From Symsagittifera roscoffensis (Eukaryota; Xenacoelomorpha; Acoela; Convolutidae): a stretch of 64,000 nt of DNA. Of the stretch, positions 34,300-45,298 are shown piece after piece (within the stretch, counting starts at the first letter, position 1; the number at the start of each line of letters is the position of its first letter). The DNA lies in the NCBI RefSeq assembly GCF_963678635.1, contig NC_087064.1, positions 40,460,530 through 40,524,529 on the forward strand. The letters are read 5' to 3'. A program made the translations under genes and the position numbers. The notes under the pieces were generated by a model. The model did no database searches and had not been told where the DNA came from. It worked only from the letters and a program-made list of their open reading frames with translations.

Positions 34300-37053
34300 G
34301 GAAGAGAAAGAAAAACGAAAATTTTTTGGTTTTTGTTTATTTTTTTCGCAAAATTTTTGGCGCGCGTTATCTAATTGGGAACAATTAATTGTTAATTACG
34401 TGTAGAATTAAGGTTTTGTATATAGTTTTTTTGGTGCATGGTAAGTCAATGGAAGGAGTTTTTGTGCAAAAACTTGGAATTTTTATCAAATTAAAATTTT
34501 TTCGAAAAAATTCAAAACACGATAAGATTAGCTATTATTTGACCAAATTTATAAGATAATCCTACTTTCTATCTAAATGAAACAATAATCTTACTTTCTA
34601 TCTAATTGAAACAATTCTGAAACCTGCAGAAACTTTGAAAAAATTCAAATTTTTTGCGAAAAAATTGCAAAAATTTCAAGTATTTGGAACAAACTGCAAA
34701 TTTTTGGAAAAAATTGCAGAAATCTCATAATTTTGGTTAATGTATTGTTGTTTTTGATCTAATTTTAAACATTTTTTTACGTATTGATTTTCAAAATAAG
34801 CTAAGACTGTATTTTAATTGGCATTAAGTTGAGACAATGATACAAAATTTTAAATAAAAAAATGACTTTTTCCACAATTTTTTCTCAAAATATTGAAGAA
34901 CAATGAAGTTTACCTTAATTTGAGCTAAATACTTGGTTATAAAAGCTCTAAACACTGAAAAGAAGGTTCATAGTAGCAGATTCAATATTGAAACTTCCGG
35001 AAAACAGTTGAATTAGTCGTATTTTTTGAGAAGGTAAAATGAAAATTAATCAAATTTACATGAAATTTTCCATTTCGATCCATTTATTTTAGTTTTTTAA
35101 CTGTTTGTTTTTGTCCAGTTCAGGGATTATTTTTAGGAATCTCAATTCAAATGAACATTGAGGGGAATATACTATGAAATTTCTAAATCAAACTCCTTGA
35201 TTCAACTCCTCCTCATTTTTTTCTCATTGAATTACCCAAATTTGTACAAAAATTACAACTTGTGAGAAATTTTTTATGTTAAAAATTAGAAATTTCAGAT
35301 TATTGATAAAAAAATGAACAGTTTATTGCTAAAATTGTTTAAAATGGGATAAATGTTTCTTAATAATTTATTCGATATTGGCTCAAATTCAACAAAAACT
35401 TCTTCATAACTGATGATTATCTCTCTGTTGCTTCTGCAACATAACTTTCAAGATTTTCCGTAGAGTTTTTTCATGTTTTAAAGTTATTCTTGCTTTCTGT
35501 TTAATACATGTTTTCGCTATTGAACACACTTTACTAGAAAATTTAGTCAAAACTGGAGAATTTAGGAGGAAAATAGTATCAATTGAACGAACAATTTGCT
35601 GGCAGAGATGAAATTAGAACTGAAACCTTATGATTATTACAATAAAAATTATTAATATCTTCCTCAAGGTCCCCCTGTTCAGTTGCTATTGTAAGCTATT
35701 TAAGTAAAAATACACATTTTGGGATCAATAACTATCACTTTTCTTGCAAAATAGTTATTAATTCGCTTTTTTTCTTAATTTATGACGGAAATTTTCTCAA
35801 AAATATCCAAGTGAGAAAGAATTGGTGCTAGTTAAAGCATTCAAAAATATATGTACAAAATGAGAATATAAAGGTGTGTTTTTACGATCTAAGAACAAAT
35901 TAGGAGTAGCTCTATTAGTTATAATCTGAAAATCTCCGGAAATACGCAAGAGAACCTAGTTCCTAACATCTACAATATAAAAACTTCTGAAAGAGCGAGT
36001 CTCAAAAAATTGATTTAGCAAAGCAAATCAAGGTGCAAACTGGAACAATTGTGTAATTTTCCGATTTTTATTAAGAAAAAATTCTATGTAGTAAAAATGT
36101 AGTAATGTATTGTATATAGTGTTGTATATTCTATGTAGTATTGTGTATGTAAGTAGCAAGGAAAAGTAGATCTTGAAAGCAAGTTTTCGATTTATGCTTT
36201 ATGTATCTTCTTCCAAAAGATGTCGAATTGGGTTTGCTTCTCAAAAATTATCCTCAAAACATTTGATCTTTCATATAAAGTATCTATATATCAAATGATA
36301 ACAATTTTTCCTAATGAATTACGCATAAATATAAGACTTTGAGAATTTTTATGTCGGATTTTTTCTCAAGATATACTTTATAAGCTAAATTTTAGTAAAA
36401 TTACCTCAAATCTCCTAAGGAATAAATTGAGTTTCTAGCTCATTTTAGCATTTTCTCAGTTTCTGCTTCATCTACTATCTACCAAATGAATCCAATTTGA
36501 GCAAATTGTTACTTGAAAATTGAATTTTAGATGGAAAAATGTATCGTTTCAACGAACGTGCAATAATCCGAAGTTGAATTAATACCATAAATCCTTTACT
36601 AAAAAGCTTTAAAGGATTTTCTCAACCTCATAACTGTATTATGCTGTTTTAAATCTGAATTTCTATTTTAGACTAAACTTTTAGTTGGAATGAGGTATAT
36701 CATTATCTTGAAACTTTCAAAGTTTAGCAAAATATACATTTTTCCAGTTCATTTATCAATTTCTTTTCTGAAATCATCAAAAAATCAATAGAAAACATAA
36801 TTCTTAATAAGTCAAACCACATTATCTGCTTAAAAAGCTGTGCTCTATGAACACTTTTACAAGCACTAAACAAGGAAAACTTTAAAATAGTAACTACAAA
36901 AAACCTTTCAATTAGTTGATGTTTTCCAAATATCCAAGTTTTACAATTTTTAGGCGAATACTTAAATACTCATTAGCATATGTTATGCCCTTTACTACAA
37001 ATTTATCACAACAAAGTATCCGCAAGCTTGCAACCAAGAGAATTTTTACTGTT
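34300..37053. other. Arm sequence of the inverted-repeat element, tandem copy 1
   Basis: The stretch is very A+T-rich and shared with 37850-40600 and, inverted, with 49560-51630. I found no convincing gene. Near 36105-36160 lies a short imperfect repeat of TGTAGTATTGTATATAG-like sequence. Confidence 0.6.
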
Positions 37054-37143
37054 GATTAAAAGTTTTCGGATCGAGTTCCATGGAAAGTTTCACGACGATT
37101 TGACACATTGATAGTTGTATATTAACAGTTATCAAGCGAAAAA

Positions 37144-37497
37144 ATGAGCCACACTCAAAGTGACGAAAGTCCAGATGAAGAAGCAGTTTTTCCCTTTCTT
37201 ATAGATTCACTCGATGATAGAGGACAAACACGGTTTTGTAAGAACTTACTCGTAAATTTGTTTGAACCAGGAATCAGTCCATGCAAAGCAGAATTCCCGG
37301 ATGTAAAAATCAAAAGACAAATTATAGAACATTATTTGAAAGACATATGTAATCTAACTCAACAGTACGGAATCTACACCATAGAATTCAGCACACCAAA
37401 TACAGCCCATGGTAAATATGTAATTCAAACAGAAGATATTGAATTAGAATTTTCAAAAGTATTCATAGAATATATCAAAAGCATACAGTATCAGTAG
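37144..37497 (+). CDS. Gypsy first gag frame, copy 2 (117 codons)
   Basis: The frame runs from MSHTQSDESPDEEAVFPFLI to a TAG that is made by the first bases of the inserted element (AGTAG). It is acidic at the N-terminus and carries KAEFPDVKIKRQIIEHYLKD and YGIYTIEFSTPNTAHGKYVI. I recognise no domain. It is most likely the N-terminal part of the gypsy gag, cut by the insertion. The rest of gag begins at about 52020 with a frame starting TEVQSISPTETSKHTKVRNE. The leader and the neighbouring gag frames downstream support this, but no catalytic motif can confirm it. Confidence 0.5.
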   Translation: MSHTQSDESPDEEAVFPFLIDSLDDRGQTRFCKNLLVNLFEPGISPCKAEFPDVKIKRQIIEHYLKDICNLTQQYGIYTIEFSTPNTAHGKYVIQTEDIELEFSKVFIEYIKSIQYQ

Positions 37498-37538
37498 TAG
37501 ATGTTGGGGCAGTTCAAGGGGGGGCCTGCTGACCCCCA

Positions 37539-37823
37539 TGTATTAACATAGGCTATAGCGTATCCGGTCAGCAGGCTATGTATTAAGATAGGCTATAGAT
37601 TTTCCAATGTATTAGGATAGGGAATAGTTTTCCCAATGTATTAAGATACGAGGTTTCAGCTGGTAAGTTTCAGATGGTAAGTTTCAGAAAAATGTTTAGC
37701 CTACCTTACTGTGAAATTAGTCTGAAGACCCACATGTATTAAGATAGGGAATAGAGCATCCGGTCTGCAAGCTATGTATTAAGATTGGGTATAGAGTCTA
37801 CAATGTATTAAGATAGGGAATAC
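37539..37823 (+). repeat. Terminal array of a 20-bp motif, left arm
   Basis: The same array as 33991-34275 at an offset of 3548 bases, with the same hairpin partner sequences (GCCTGCTGACC at 37524, GGTCAGCAGGC at 37566). Confidence 0.75.
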
Positions 37824-37849
37824 CGATGGTAAGGTTTCAGTGTGATGGG

Positions 37850-40595
37850 AAGAGAAAGAAAAACGAAAATTTTTTGGTTTTTGTTTATTTTTTTCGCAAA
37901 ATTTTTGGCGCGCGTTATCTAATTGGGAACAATTAATTGTTAATTACGTGTAGAATTAAGGTTTTGTATATAGTTTTTTTGGTGCATGGTAAGTCAATGG
38001 AAGGAGTTTTTGTGCAAAAACTTGGAATTTTTATCAAATTAAAATTTTTTCGAAAAAATTCAAAACACGATAACATTAGCTATTATTTGACCAAATTTAT
38101 ACGATAATCCTATTTTCTATCTAAATGAAACAATAATCTTACTTTCTATCTAATTGAAACAATTCTGAAACCTGCAGAAACTTTGAAAAAATTCAAATTT
38201 TTTGCGAAAAAATTGCAAAAATTTCAAGTATTTGGAACAAACTGCAAATTTTTGGAAAAAATTGCAGAAATCTCATAATTTTGGTTAATGTATTGTTGTT
38301 TTTGATCTAATTTTAAACATTTTTGTACGTATTGATTTTAAAAATAAGCTAAGACTGTATTTTAATTGGCTTTATGTTGAGACAATGATACAAAATTTTA
38401 AATAAAAAAATGACTTTTTCCACAATTTTTTCTCAAAATATTGAAGTACAATGAAGTTTACCTTAATTTGAGCTAAATACTTGGTTATAAAATGCTCTAA
38501 ACACTGAAAAGAAGGTTCATAGTAGCAGATTCAATTTTGAAACTTCCGGAAAACAGTGGAATTAGTCGTATTTTTTGAGAAGGTAAAATGAAAGTTAATC
38601 AAATTTACATGAAATTTTCCATTTCGATCCTTTTATTTTAGTTTTTTAACTGTTTGTTTTTGTCCAGTTCAGGGATTATTTTTAGGAATCTCAATTCAAA
38701 TGAACATTAAGGGCAATATACTATGAAATTTCTAAATCAAACTCCTTGATTCAACTCCTCATTTTTTTCTCATTGAATTACCCAAATTTGTACAAAAATT
38801 ACAACTTGTGAGAAATTTTTTATGTTAAAAATTAGAAATTTCAGATTATTGATAAAAAAATGAACAGTTTATTGCTAAAATTGTTTAAAATGGGATAAAT
38901 GTTTCTTAATAATTTATTCGATATTGGCTCAAATTCAACAAAAACTTCTTCATAACTGATGATTATCTCTCTGTTGCTTCTGCAACATAACTTTCAAGAT
39001 TTTCCGTAGAGTTTTTTCATGTTTTAAAGTTATTCTTGCTTTCTGTTTAATACATGTTTTCGCTATTGAACACACTTTACTAGAAAATTTGGTCAAAACT
39101 GGAGAATTTAGGAGGAAAATAGTATCAATTGAACGAACAATTTGCTGGCAGAGATGAAATAAGAACTGAAACCTTATGATTATTACAATAAAAAATATTA
39201 ATATCTTCCTCAAGGTCCCCCTGTTCAGTTGCTATTGTAAGCTATTTAAGTAAAAATACACATTTTGGGATCAATAACTATCACTTTTCTTGCAAAATAG
39301 TTATTAACTCGCTTTTTTTCTTAATTTATGACGGAAATTTTCTCAAAAATATCCAAGTGAGAAAGAATTGGTGCTAGTTAAAGCATTCAAAAATATATGT
39401 ACAAAATGAGAATATAAAGGTGTGTTTTTACGATCTAAGAACAAATTAGGAGTAGCTCTATTAGTTATAATCTGAAAATCTCCGGAAATACGCAAGAGAA
39501 CCTAGTTCCTAACATCTACAATATAAAAACTTCTGAAAGAGCGAGTCTCAAAAAATTGATTTAGCAAAGCAATCAAGGTGCAAACTGGAACAATTGTGTA
39601 ATTTTCCGATTTTTATTAAGAAAAAACTCTATGTAGTAAAAATGTAGTATTGTATTGTATATAGTGTTGTATATTCTATGTAGTATTGTGTATGTAAGTA
39701 GCAAGGAAAAGTAGATCTTGAAAGCAAGTTTTCGATTTATGCTTTATGTATCTTCTTCCAAAAGATGTCGAATTGGGTTTGCTTCTCAAAAATTATCCTC
39801 AAAACATTTGATCTTTCATATAAAGTACCTAATATATCAAATGATAACAATTTTTTCTAATGAATTACGCATAAATATAAGACTTTGAGAATTTTTATGT
39901 CGGATTTTTTCTCAAGATATACTTTATAAGCTAAATTTTAGTAAAATTACCTCAAATCTCCTAAGGAATAAATTGAGTTTCTAGCTCATTTTAGCATTTT
40001 CTCAGTTTCTGCTTCATCTACTATCTACCAAATGAATCCAATTTGAGCAAATTGTTACTTGAAAATTGAATTTTAGATGGAAAAATGTATCGTTTCAACG
40101 AACGTTCAATAATCCGAAGTTGAATTAATACCATAAATCCTTTACTAAAAAGCTTTAAAGGATTTTCTCAACCTCATAACTGTATTATGCTGTTTTAAAT
40201 CTGAATTTCTATTTTAGACTAAATTTTTAGTTGGAATGAGGTATATCATTATCTTGAAACTTTCAAAGTTTAGCAAAATATACATTTTTTCCAGGTCATT
40301 TATCAATTTCTTTTCTGAAATCATCAAAAAATCAATAGAAAAACATAATTCTTAATAAGTCAAACCTTATTATCTGCTTAAAAAGCTCTGCTCTATGAAC
40401 ACTTCTACAAGCACTAAACAAGGAAAACTTTAAAATAGTAACTACAAAAAACCTTTCAATTAGTTGATGTTTTCCAAATATCCAAATTAAATACAATTTT
40501 TAGGCGAATACTTAAATACTCATTAGCATATGTTATGCACTTTACTACAAATTTATCACAACAAATTCTCCGCAAGCTTGCAAGCAAGGGAGTTT
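37850..40595. other. Left arm body, no gene supported
   Basis: It is A+T-rich and inverted-repeated in the right arm. A minus-strand frame at 38950-39213 matches the plus-strand frame at 50455-50703 in the right arm, but a one-base difference (GTTGCAGAAG against GTTCAGAAG) shifts them apart. Confidence 0.5.
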
Positions 40596-41076
40596 TTACT
40601 GTTGATTAAAAGTTTTCGGATCGAGTTCCATGGAAAGTTTCACGACGATTTGAACTCCATTTTTGCTGTCTTTAACATCAATCAAAACCTTTGAATAGAA
40701 AAATAAATGACAGTTCAGGTAATGTAATAAAAACACTGTATAATTACTGACTAGATTTGTTACAATTGCTGAGACTTTTCAGATTCAGTAAAAAGTAATA
40801 ATCATAGTAATTTCCAAGTTTTTCAAAAAAAAAATTTAAAAATTTTACCTTCTCCTGAAGTGTGTTTGGAGTCTGCTGAGCACATAATTTAATATTATGC
40901 TGAGAATGCTTCTTCTTGAAATGATTAGCGAGTTCCTCGCTGCTATAAGTATAAAAATTACAGTTAGAACACTTCAAAACACCACATGTTCTACGATGTC
41001 TTGATGCATCTTTGTGAGTGTATTCCCTGCCACATTCAAGACATGCAACTCTTTCGTTTCTATTGAGTGAGAGCAT
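40596..41076 (-). CDS. Two-exon zinc-finger protein, left arm
   Basis: Exon 1 is 41076-40849 and exon 2 is 40688-40596 on the minus strand. The donor is AAG/GTAAAA and the acceptor TTCAAAG, both in phase 0. The 106-residue product has a C2HC finger (CLECGREYTHKDASRHRRTC, residues about 12-31) and a canonical C2H2 finger (C-x2-C-x12-H-x4-H beginning CSNCNFYTY, about 36-57). The second exon encodes VLIDVKNSKNGVQIVVKLSM, then ELDPKTFNQQ and a stop. Paired fingers suggest nucleic-acid binding. The gene is also intact in the right arm at 49077-49557, and a CCAAT-box cluster lies upstream (41290-41620). The family is unknown to me. Confidence 0.75.
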
Positions 41077-41239
41077 CTCAATAGTAATGAAAAATTAAAT
41101 GGGAGATTTAAAATGTACCAAATTTTTAGATAAGGTGAGTTGAATAGCCTCAAAAAATGAATAAAAGTAAATAAAAACAGCAAACTTATTAACCAATTGT
41201 TTTTAACAAGAAAGAAAATCAGAATGGATATGCTATTTA

Positions 41240-41640
41240 GCCTAGCTGAAATGAAAATCATCCAATCTAACCATGGAATTCTTAAAAGAATCAACCAATC
41301 AGAATCGAGCATTAATTACAAGGAAACTTTTATCTTTTCTGATATCAACCAATCAGAATTGAGCTTCAATAGTCATGTGATTTTCGACAAATTCAATGTC
41401 CAACAATCAGAATTGAGCTTCAAAAGTCATGTAATTTTCAACAAATTCAATGTCAACCTATCAGAATTGAGCTTCAAAAGTCATGAAATTTTCAAGAAAT
41501 TTAATGTCAACCAATCAGAGTTGAGCTCTTCTTCTCATGAATTTTTCATCAATTTTTTTAAAATTTGTAGATTTTGAGGATACTTTCACAGACATTATTT
41601 CTGTTATTAACCAATCAGAATGAAGTAATCACAGATTTTA
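41240..41640. promoter_or_regulatory. CCAAT-box cluster, left arm, about 54-bp period
   Basis: CCAATCAGA or a one-base variant starts at about 41295, 41349, 41402 (variant), 41456 (variant), 41511 and 41611. Units read CAACCAATCAGAATTGAGCT, then TCAAAAGTCATG-like. AACCAATCAG matches the NF-Y binding consensus very well. The cluster lies 200-550 bases upstream of the left zinc-finger gene. The open frame across it only reflects the repeat. Confidence 0.6.
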
Positions 41641-41772
41641 AAAAACTTTGTAGATCAGAACCAGACTATGTTTATGAAACTTCTTAATCAATAATTTTTT
41701 TTGAATTTTTCCAACATAACTAAGATTTGAAGTTAGATACCCTAGTGGGATAAATGAGATTTCTTGTCTAGT

Positions 41773-42327
41773 TTATATTGTTTTTTCCATATTCAAATCA
41801 ATTTTTGAAATTTCGATCAAAATTTTTTCGATTTGTTCTATTTCTAACCAGTGAAAAAAGAAATTTCCAAAATATACGTTTTTATCGTTTTCCTTTTGGT
41901 ATATTGTAATATAAACAACCGGAAGTGTATTAAATTTGGATAAACGATTAAAAGATATTCTGACAAATCTGGATTTTGTATTTGTATCAAATTCAAAACA
42001 GTAATCGAATTGATGTTCCTTATCTCCAATTTTTGTTTCATAGGCTCTTCCATTGTTTTGTTTTTTACTGATCGACCACTCAATCTGAGTTAACTCTTCT
42101 AAATAAAAACATTGTTGATAAATCTGACAGAACTCTTCTTTTTTGTAATCTCCTCTCCATCTTTTTAACAAAACTATTGAACTTTCTGTGTTTCTATACA
42201 AGTTAAAACTAAAACAATCTCCATCAACTTCATCTGTCCACCACTCTTGTAGTTTTTTGTAGTAGTTCAATTTTAAAATCTGATAAATGTTCAATTCAGG
42301 CATTGAAAACGCTCTTGATGGAAACAT
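41773..42327 (-). CDS. PC4-like paralog P1, 184 residues
   Basis: One uninterrupted frame starts MFPSRAFSMPELNIYQILKL. The N-terminal half is aromatic-rich. The C-terminal 70 residues read SRFVRISFNRLSKFNTLPVV, then YITIYQKENDKNVYFGNFFF and a helix-like IEQIEKILIEI. The order of basic beta strand, Pro-aromatic-hydrophobic strand, charged turn, strand and helix resembles the PC4/p15 single-strand DNA-binding fold (compare R..V......PYV.IR.Y.......K.G..L...E...L). The same layout recurs in P2 and, more weakly, P3. This is pattern inference, not a confirmed homology. The last 59 bases lie inside the inverted arm. CCAAT boxes lie upstream at about 42462 and 42507. Confidence 0.55.
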   Translation of the reverse strand: MFPSRAFSMPELNIYQILKLNYYKKLQEWWTDEVDGDCFSFNLYRNTESSIVLLKRWRGDYKKEEFCQIYQQCFYLEELTQIEWSISKKQNNGRAYETKIGDKEHQFDYCFEFDTNTKSRFVRISFNRLSKFNTLPVVYITIYQKENDKNVYFGNFFFHWLEIEQIEKILIEISKIDLNMEKTI

Positions 42328-42872
42328 TTTTCTTACTGAAATATACGAAGAAACTTAAAAAACTCGAATTGTTTTTATCATTTTTAGAGTATTTTGTAGT
42401 AACAATCACCGTAAATATTTTTAAATTATTTAGAGTCTAATTAGTTTCAAGGAAATTCATGTAGCCAATAAAAACCTCAAACTAAGGCAGAAAAAAATTG
42501 AAAGCAACCAATGAAATTCAAAAAATCTAAGAAAATAATGATCATGTTTTTAACTAAATATACATTTTTGTTTGTATTTTTCTTAAATTGAGGCAAAATT
42601 TAGCTAAATTTTGATGAAAACAGTTATTAAATAAATTTAACTGTAATTTCCTAAACAAATAGTGGAAAATCTATTGATGATTGGATAGAGCTTTATGTCA
42701 ATTTTGATTAAATTTTCATGTTTTGTCTGACTTTTCCTCAGATATCCCAGCTCTAAATGTGAACTTCAGTGACAAAAGATAGTTTTGAACCAATAATATC
42801 TCAATTACCAAACATGCAAAACATCACAAAGCTTTACTGAGGTTTACAATTATCAACAAACATAAAGTCTCC

Positions 42873-43385
42873 CTATATTTGGGACAGTTCTTTGAATTCA
42901 TTCAAAGTATAATTGACATATGCAACTTGCTTCAAGTCTTCATTTTCCTTTGCAGTGAAGAGTCTAATCTGAATGTAGGGTGGCTTGTTCACACTGTTCT
43001 TCTTGATTGTGACACACACCCTCCTCATGTTGTATGTGGCTATTTCATATACTCTATTACAGATCTCCAGCTCCTGATCCATAGTTGATTCTTTGCCAGG
43101 TTTGGCTTCATATATAGGTACGAGTCCAAGGTTTTCAGCATCGTGAATAACAGTATTCCGTATTGCGGATATTGCTTCGCCTTCTTTTTCACTAAGACAG
43201 ACTTGTTGAGACTTTTCAAATTGTCCCAAATCATTTGTTTTTAATAGTTGGAAGCACGGTTCCAAGCATATTTTTCTCTTGTAGGATTTTTGGAGCCAAA
43301 CAAATCTCCCAATTCTTTTTTGATTTTTTGAAAATTCAATATAGTTGGATCTATCAACTTTTCTCGAGTACATTTTGAAGAACAA
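42873..43385 (-). CDS. PC4-like paralog P2, 170 residues
   Basis: One uninterrupted frame starts MFFKMYSRKVDRSNYIEFSK. The middle is hydrophilic (CLSEKEGEAISAIRNTVIHD). The C-terminus reads NMRRVCVTIKKNSVNKPPYI, then QIRLFTAKENEDLKQVAYVN and YTLNEFKEL. RRVCVTI...KPPYIQIR.F and the later strand-helix pair are close to the PC4/p15 core pattern, the best match of the three paralogs. If real, the protein would bind single-stranded DNA in replication, repair or transcription of the element. It is divergent to the plus-strand frame at 43578, and the 190-bp gap between them carries two CArG boxes. Confidence 0.55.
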   Translation of the reverse strand: MFFKMYSRKVDRSNYIEFSKNQKRIGRFVWLQKSYKRKICLEPCFQLLKTNDLGQFEKSQQVCLSEKEGEAISAIRNTVIHDAENLGLVPIYEAKPGKESTMDQELEICNRVYEIATYNMRRVCVTIKKNSVNKPPYIQIRLFTAKENEDLKQVAYVNYTLNEFKELSQI

Positions 43386-43467
43386 ACTGATCAGATGAGG
43401 AGAAATGAGAGAAATGACTTTGAGATTAAATGAAAATGGAAGTAAGCAGTATGAGTCATCGCCATTT

Positions 43468-43495
43468 CCATATATGGAAGTAGTACCAAATATGG
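43468..43495. promoter_or_regulatory. Paired CArG boxes in a divergent promoter region
   Basis: CCATATATGG (43468-43477) and CCAAATATGG (43486-43495) are both exact CC(A/T)6GG, the SRF-type MADS-box consensus, 18 bases apart. They lie between the starts of P2 (minus, 43385) and the plus-strand frame (43578). A TATA-like TTTATAAC lies at about 43538, 40 bases before the plus-strand ATG. Confidence 0.5.
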
Positions 43496-43577
43496 AAGGA
43501 TTTTACTGTGTGGAAGCTGCGTAGGCGTTACTACTTCTTTATAACTCCACCATTTTCTGCAAAAATCATTTTTCCCA

Positions 43578-44330
43578 ATGGCAGCTGCTATGTGTCAAGC
43601 TCTTCCCAGCTTTTATTCAGATTATAATAGTAAATCATTGTTTATTTCTGTTTCCAACGATTTTTACGAAAAATACATAGTAACCCAAGATTATTGCGTC
43701 TCTAGTCACGATTCTTTCTGTTCCTTGGGAAATTGCAAATTTCAAATAATTTTAATTGGAACTTCCCTTAGCCAAATTCTTCAGAGATTAGACAAATATC
43801 AATACATATATCAAGAAATTGATTGTCTTTACACTTTGTACAAGCACAGATTCTTTTCGAGTATTGTTACATCTAGTGGGGAAGTCTTCAATCAGCTTAG
43901 TTGTGGAGTGCAGCATAAATTACGATGGAAAGGAGCAGAAAAAACACCAAGCGTATCAAGGAAATGACTTGTTCGCAAAAAGTTCAAAAATCATTATCTA
44001 AGTTCTAATCAAAAACTTGCATCTACGCAAACTCTTGGCTCAGCATTTTTAGACAGAATTCGTAAAGTACAAGACTCAGAATATGAACATGATTTGTTAA
44101 AAATAATTGACTGTTTTATTGATGGTTATGGATTTGTAAATAGTGATCATGTCAATTTTTCAATAAAAAAACTTCTGATATTCCATCTATTTTCTCTCAT
44201 ATGTTTACAAAGTTACCATTAATTATTGAAAAAAAATCACCGTTGTCAAAAACATTTGCAAAAAATTTTTCAAGCTTGTATGAAAGATGTAATATTTCTT
44301 TTGATTTTCAAAAAGTTGCAAAAAACATTT
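43578..44330 (+). pseudogene. Unknown plus-strand gene of the element, frameshifted
   Basis: It starts MAAAMCQALPSFYSDYNSKS and is open for 129 codons. Further apparent coding continues in other frames to about 44330: ASTQTLGSAFLDRIRKVQDS near 44020-44080, LLKIIDCFIDGYGFVNSDHV near 44095, and FSHMFTKLPLIIEKK near 44195. At least two frameshifts, or unseen introns, separate the blocks, giving a product near 250 residues if whole. No motif is recognised. It is the only interior plus-strand gene and ends where the minisatellite begins. Confidence 0.45.
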
Positions 44331-44334
44331 GAAT

Positions 44335-44720
44335 TTTTTTAACAAGTTGTAAAAAGTGTTTCAATTTTTTTGACATAATGCGAAAAGTGTTTCAACTTTT
44401 TTGAGAAGATGCGAAAAGTTTTTTACTTTTTTTAACAAGATGCGAAAAGTGTTTCACTATTTCACTACAAATGCGAAAAATGTTTCACTTTTTTCGACAA
44501 AATGCGAAAAGTGTTTTATTTTTTCAATAAAATGCGAAAAGTGTTTCAATTTTTTCGACAAAATGCGAAAAGTGTTTTTCTTTTTTCGATAAAATGCGAA
44601 AAGTGTTTCAATTTTTTCGACAAAATGCGAAAAGTGTTTTACTTTTTTCGACAAAATGCGAAAAGTGTTTTAATTTTTTTCGACAAAATGCGAAAAGTGT
44701 TTCAATTTTTTCTACAGGCT
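44335..44720 (+). repeat. Minisatellite, about 31-32-bp unit, about 11 copies
   Basis: The unit reads CGACAAAATGCGAAAAGTGT followed by TTCAATTTTTT. ATGCGAAAAGTG recurs about every 31-32 bases from 44378 to 44700. The frames over it on both strands (for example repeats of KMRKVF) follow from the repeat and are not genes. Confidence 0.8.
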
Positions 44721-44983
44721 AAAAGTGTGTACAAGATGCAATATCGATTAGGTAACTTTTTACTTGTGTACAGTTTTTCTAGTGTTTTTCCGAATATGTT
44801 TGCAAAAATTATTCGAGTTTCTTAACATATGTGCCAGTTCGGAGCACTAAATTAAGTTCTGTTGTTTTTCAGTGGTTTACCCTGAACCTCTCATCTATTG
44901 TCATAATTAAAATGAATTTTGAAGAAAATAATTAATTACAGAAAACAAGGTCATTACCAAACAACATTTATTTACAAAAACTT

Positions 44984-45298
44984 TTAATCAAAGAGCTGTC
45001 GAGCAGCAGAAGAGTTTTGGAGGTTCTCTATAGAACGCAGAGCTGGACAAGGTTCCATTGCTGGTGGTTGTTGTGGATCTGGAGGCGTCATTGTTTCTGA
45101 GAATCCCTCATCTTCATCTATTGTGATGGGGTTATCGACTGATCCTTCCTCCTCCCAAGGAAAGAGGAAATCGTCGAATGGTTGAGCCATATATCTAGAG
45201 TCAGTAATCTCGGGGTAGTTCATTCCCACATGCTCAGAAACTTCCCCCATCATTTGCATTGTTCCAAGTTGGTTCTCTGTGATGGGAACTTGCATCAT
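44984..45298 (-). CDS. Acidic protein gene P4, at least 104 residues
   Basis: From ATG at 45298 the product has GMNYPEITDSRYMAQPFDDF, then FPWEEEGSVDNPITIDEDEG, a Pro-rich PPDPQQPPAMEPCPAL and a C-terminal AARQLFD. The open frame continues upstream without ATG to about 45405, where TTCGCCTGATCTAG could be a splice acceptor, so the first exon may be missing. Acidic-aromatic DDFLFPWEEE resembles a transactivation segment, and ITIDEDE fits a SUMO-interacting motif. The function is unknown. A CCAAT cluster lies about 320 bases upstream. Confidence 0.55.
   Translation of the reverse strand: MMQVPITENQLGTMQMMGEVSEHVGMNYPEITDSRYMAQPFDDFLFPWEEEGSVDNPITIDEDEGFSETMTPPDPQQPPAMEPCPALRSIENLQNSSAARQLFD

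Larger units (their letters stand above)
33557..40644 (+). repeat. Tandem duplication, two 3.54-kb copies (33557-37098 and 37099-40644)
   Basis: Both copies start GACACATTGATAGTTGTATA. Copy 1 ends at ...CACGACGATTT, inside what is the second exon of the zinc-finger gene; copy 2 runs through the same point into the rest of the element. The unit therefore joins the end of the gypsy fragment to most of the element's left arm. Divergence is about 1 percent with small indels, including a 2-base loss that breaks the gag frame in copy 1. Confidence 0.85.

Noticed and set aside
41197-41577. 126-codon open frame repeating NQSELSF, also present on the minus strand at 48576-48956
   Set aside because: It is produced by the 54-bp CCAAT-containing tandem repeat. 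The peptide repeat follows the DNA repeat, and the stretch behaves as an upstream region of the zinc-finger gene.
44335-44720. CRISPR array
   Set aside because: Units are contiguous with no unique spacers, and the window is animal DNA.
44401-44825. Open frames on both strands over the 32-bp minisatellite
   Set aside because: Repetitive peptides on both strands come from the repeat unit and show no domain.
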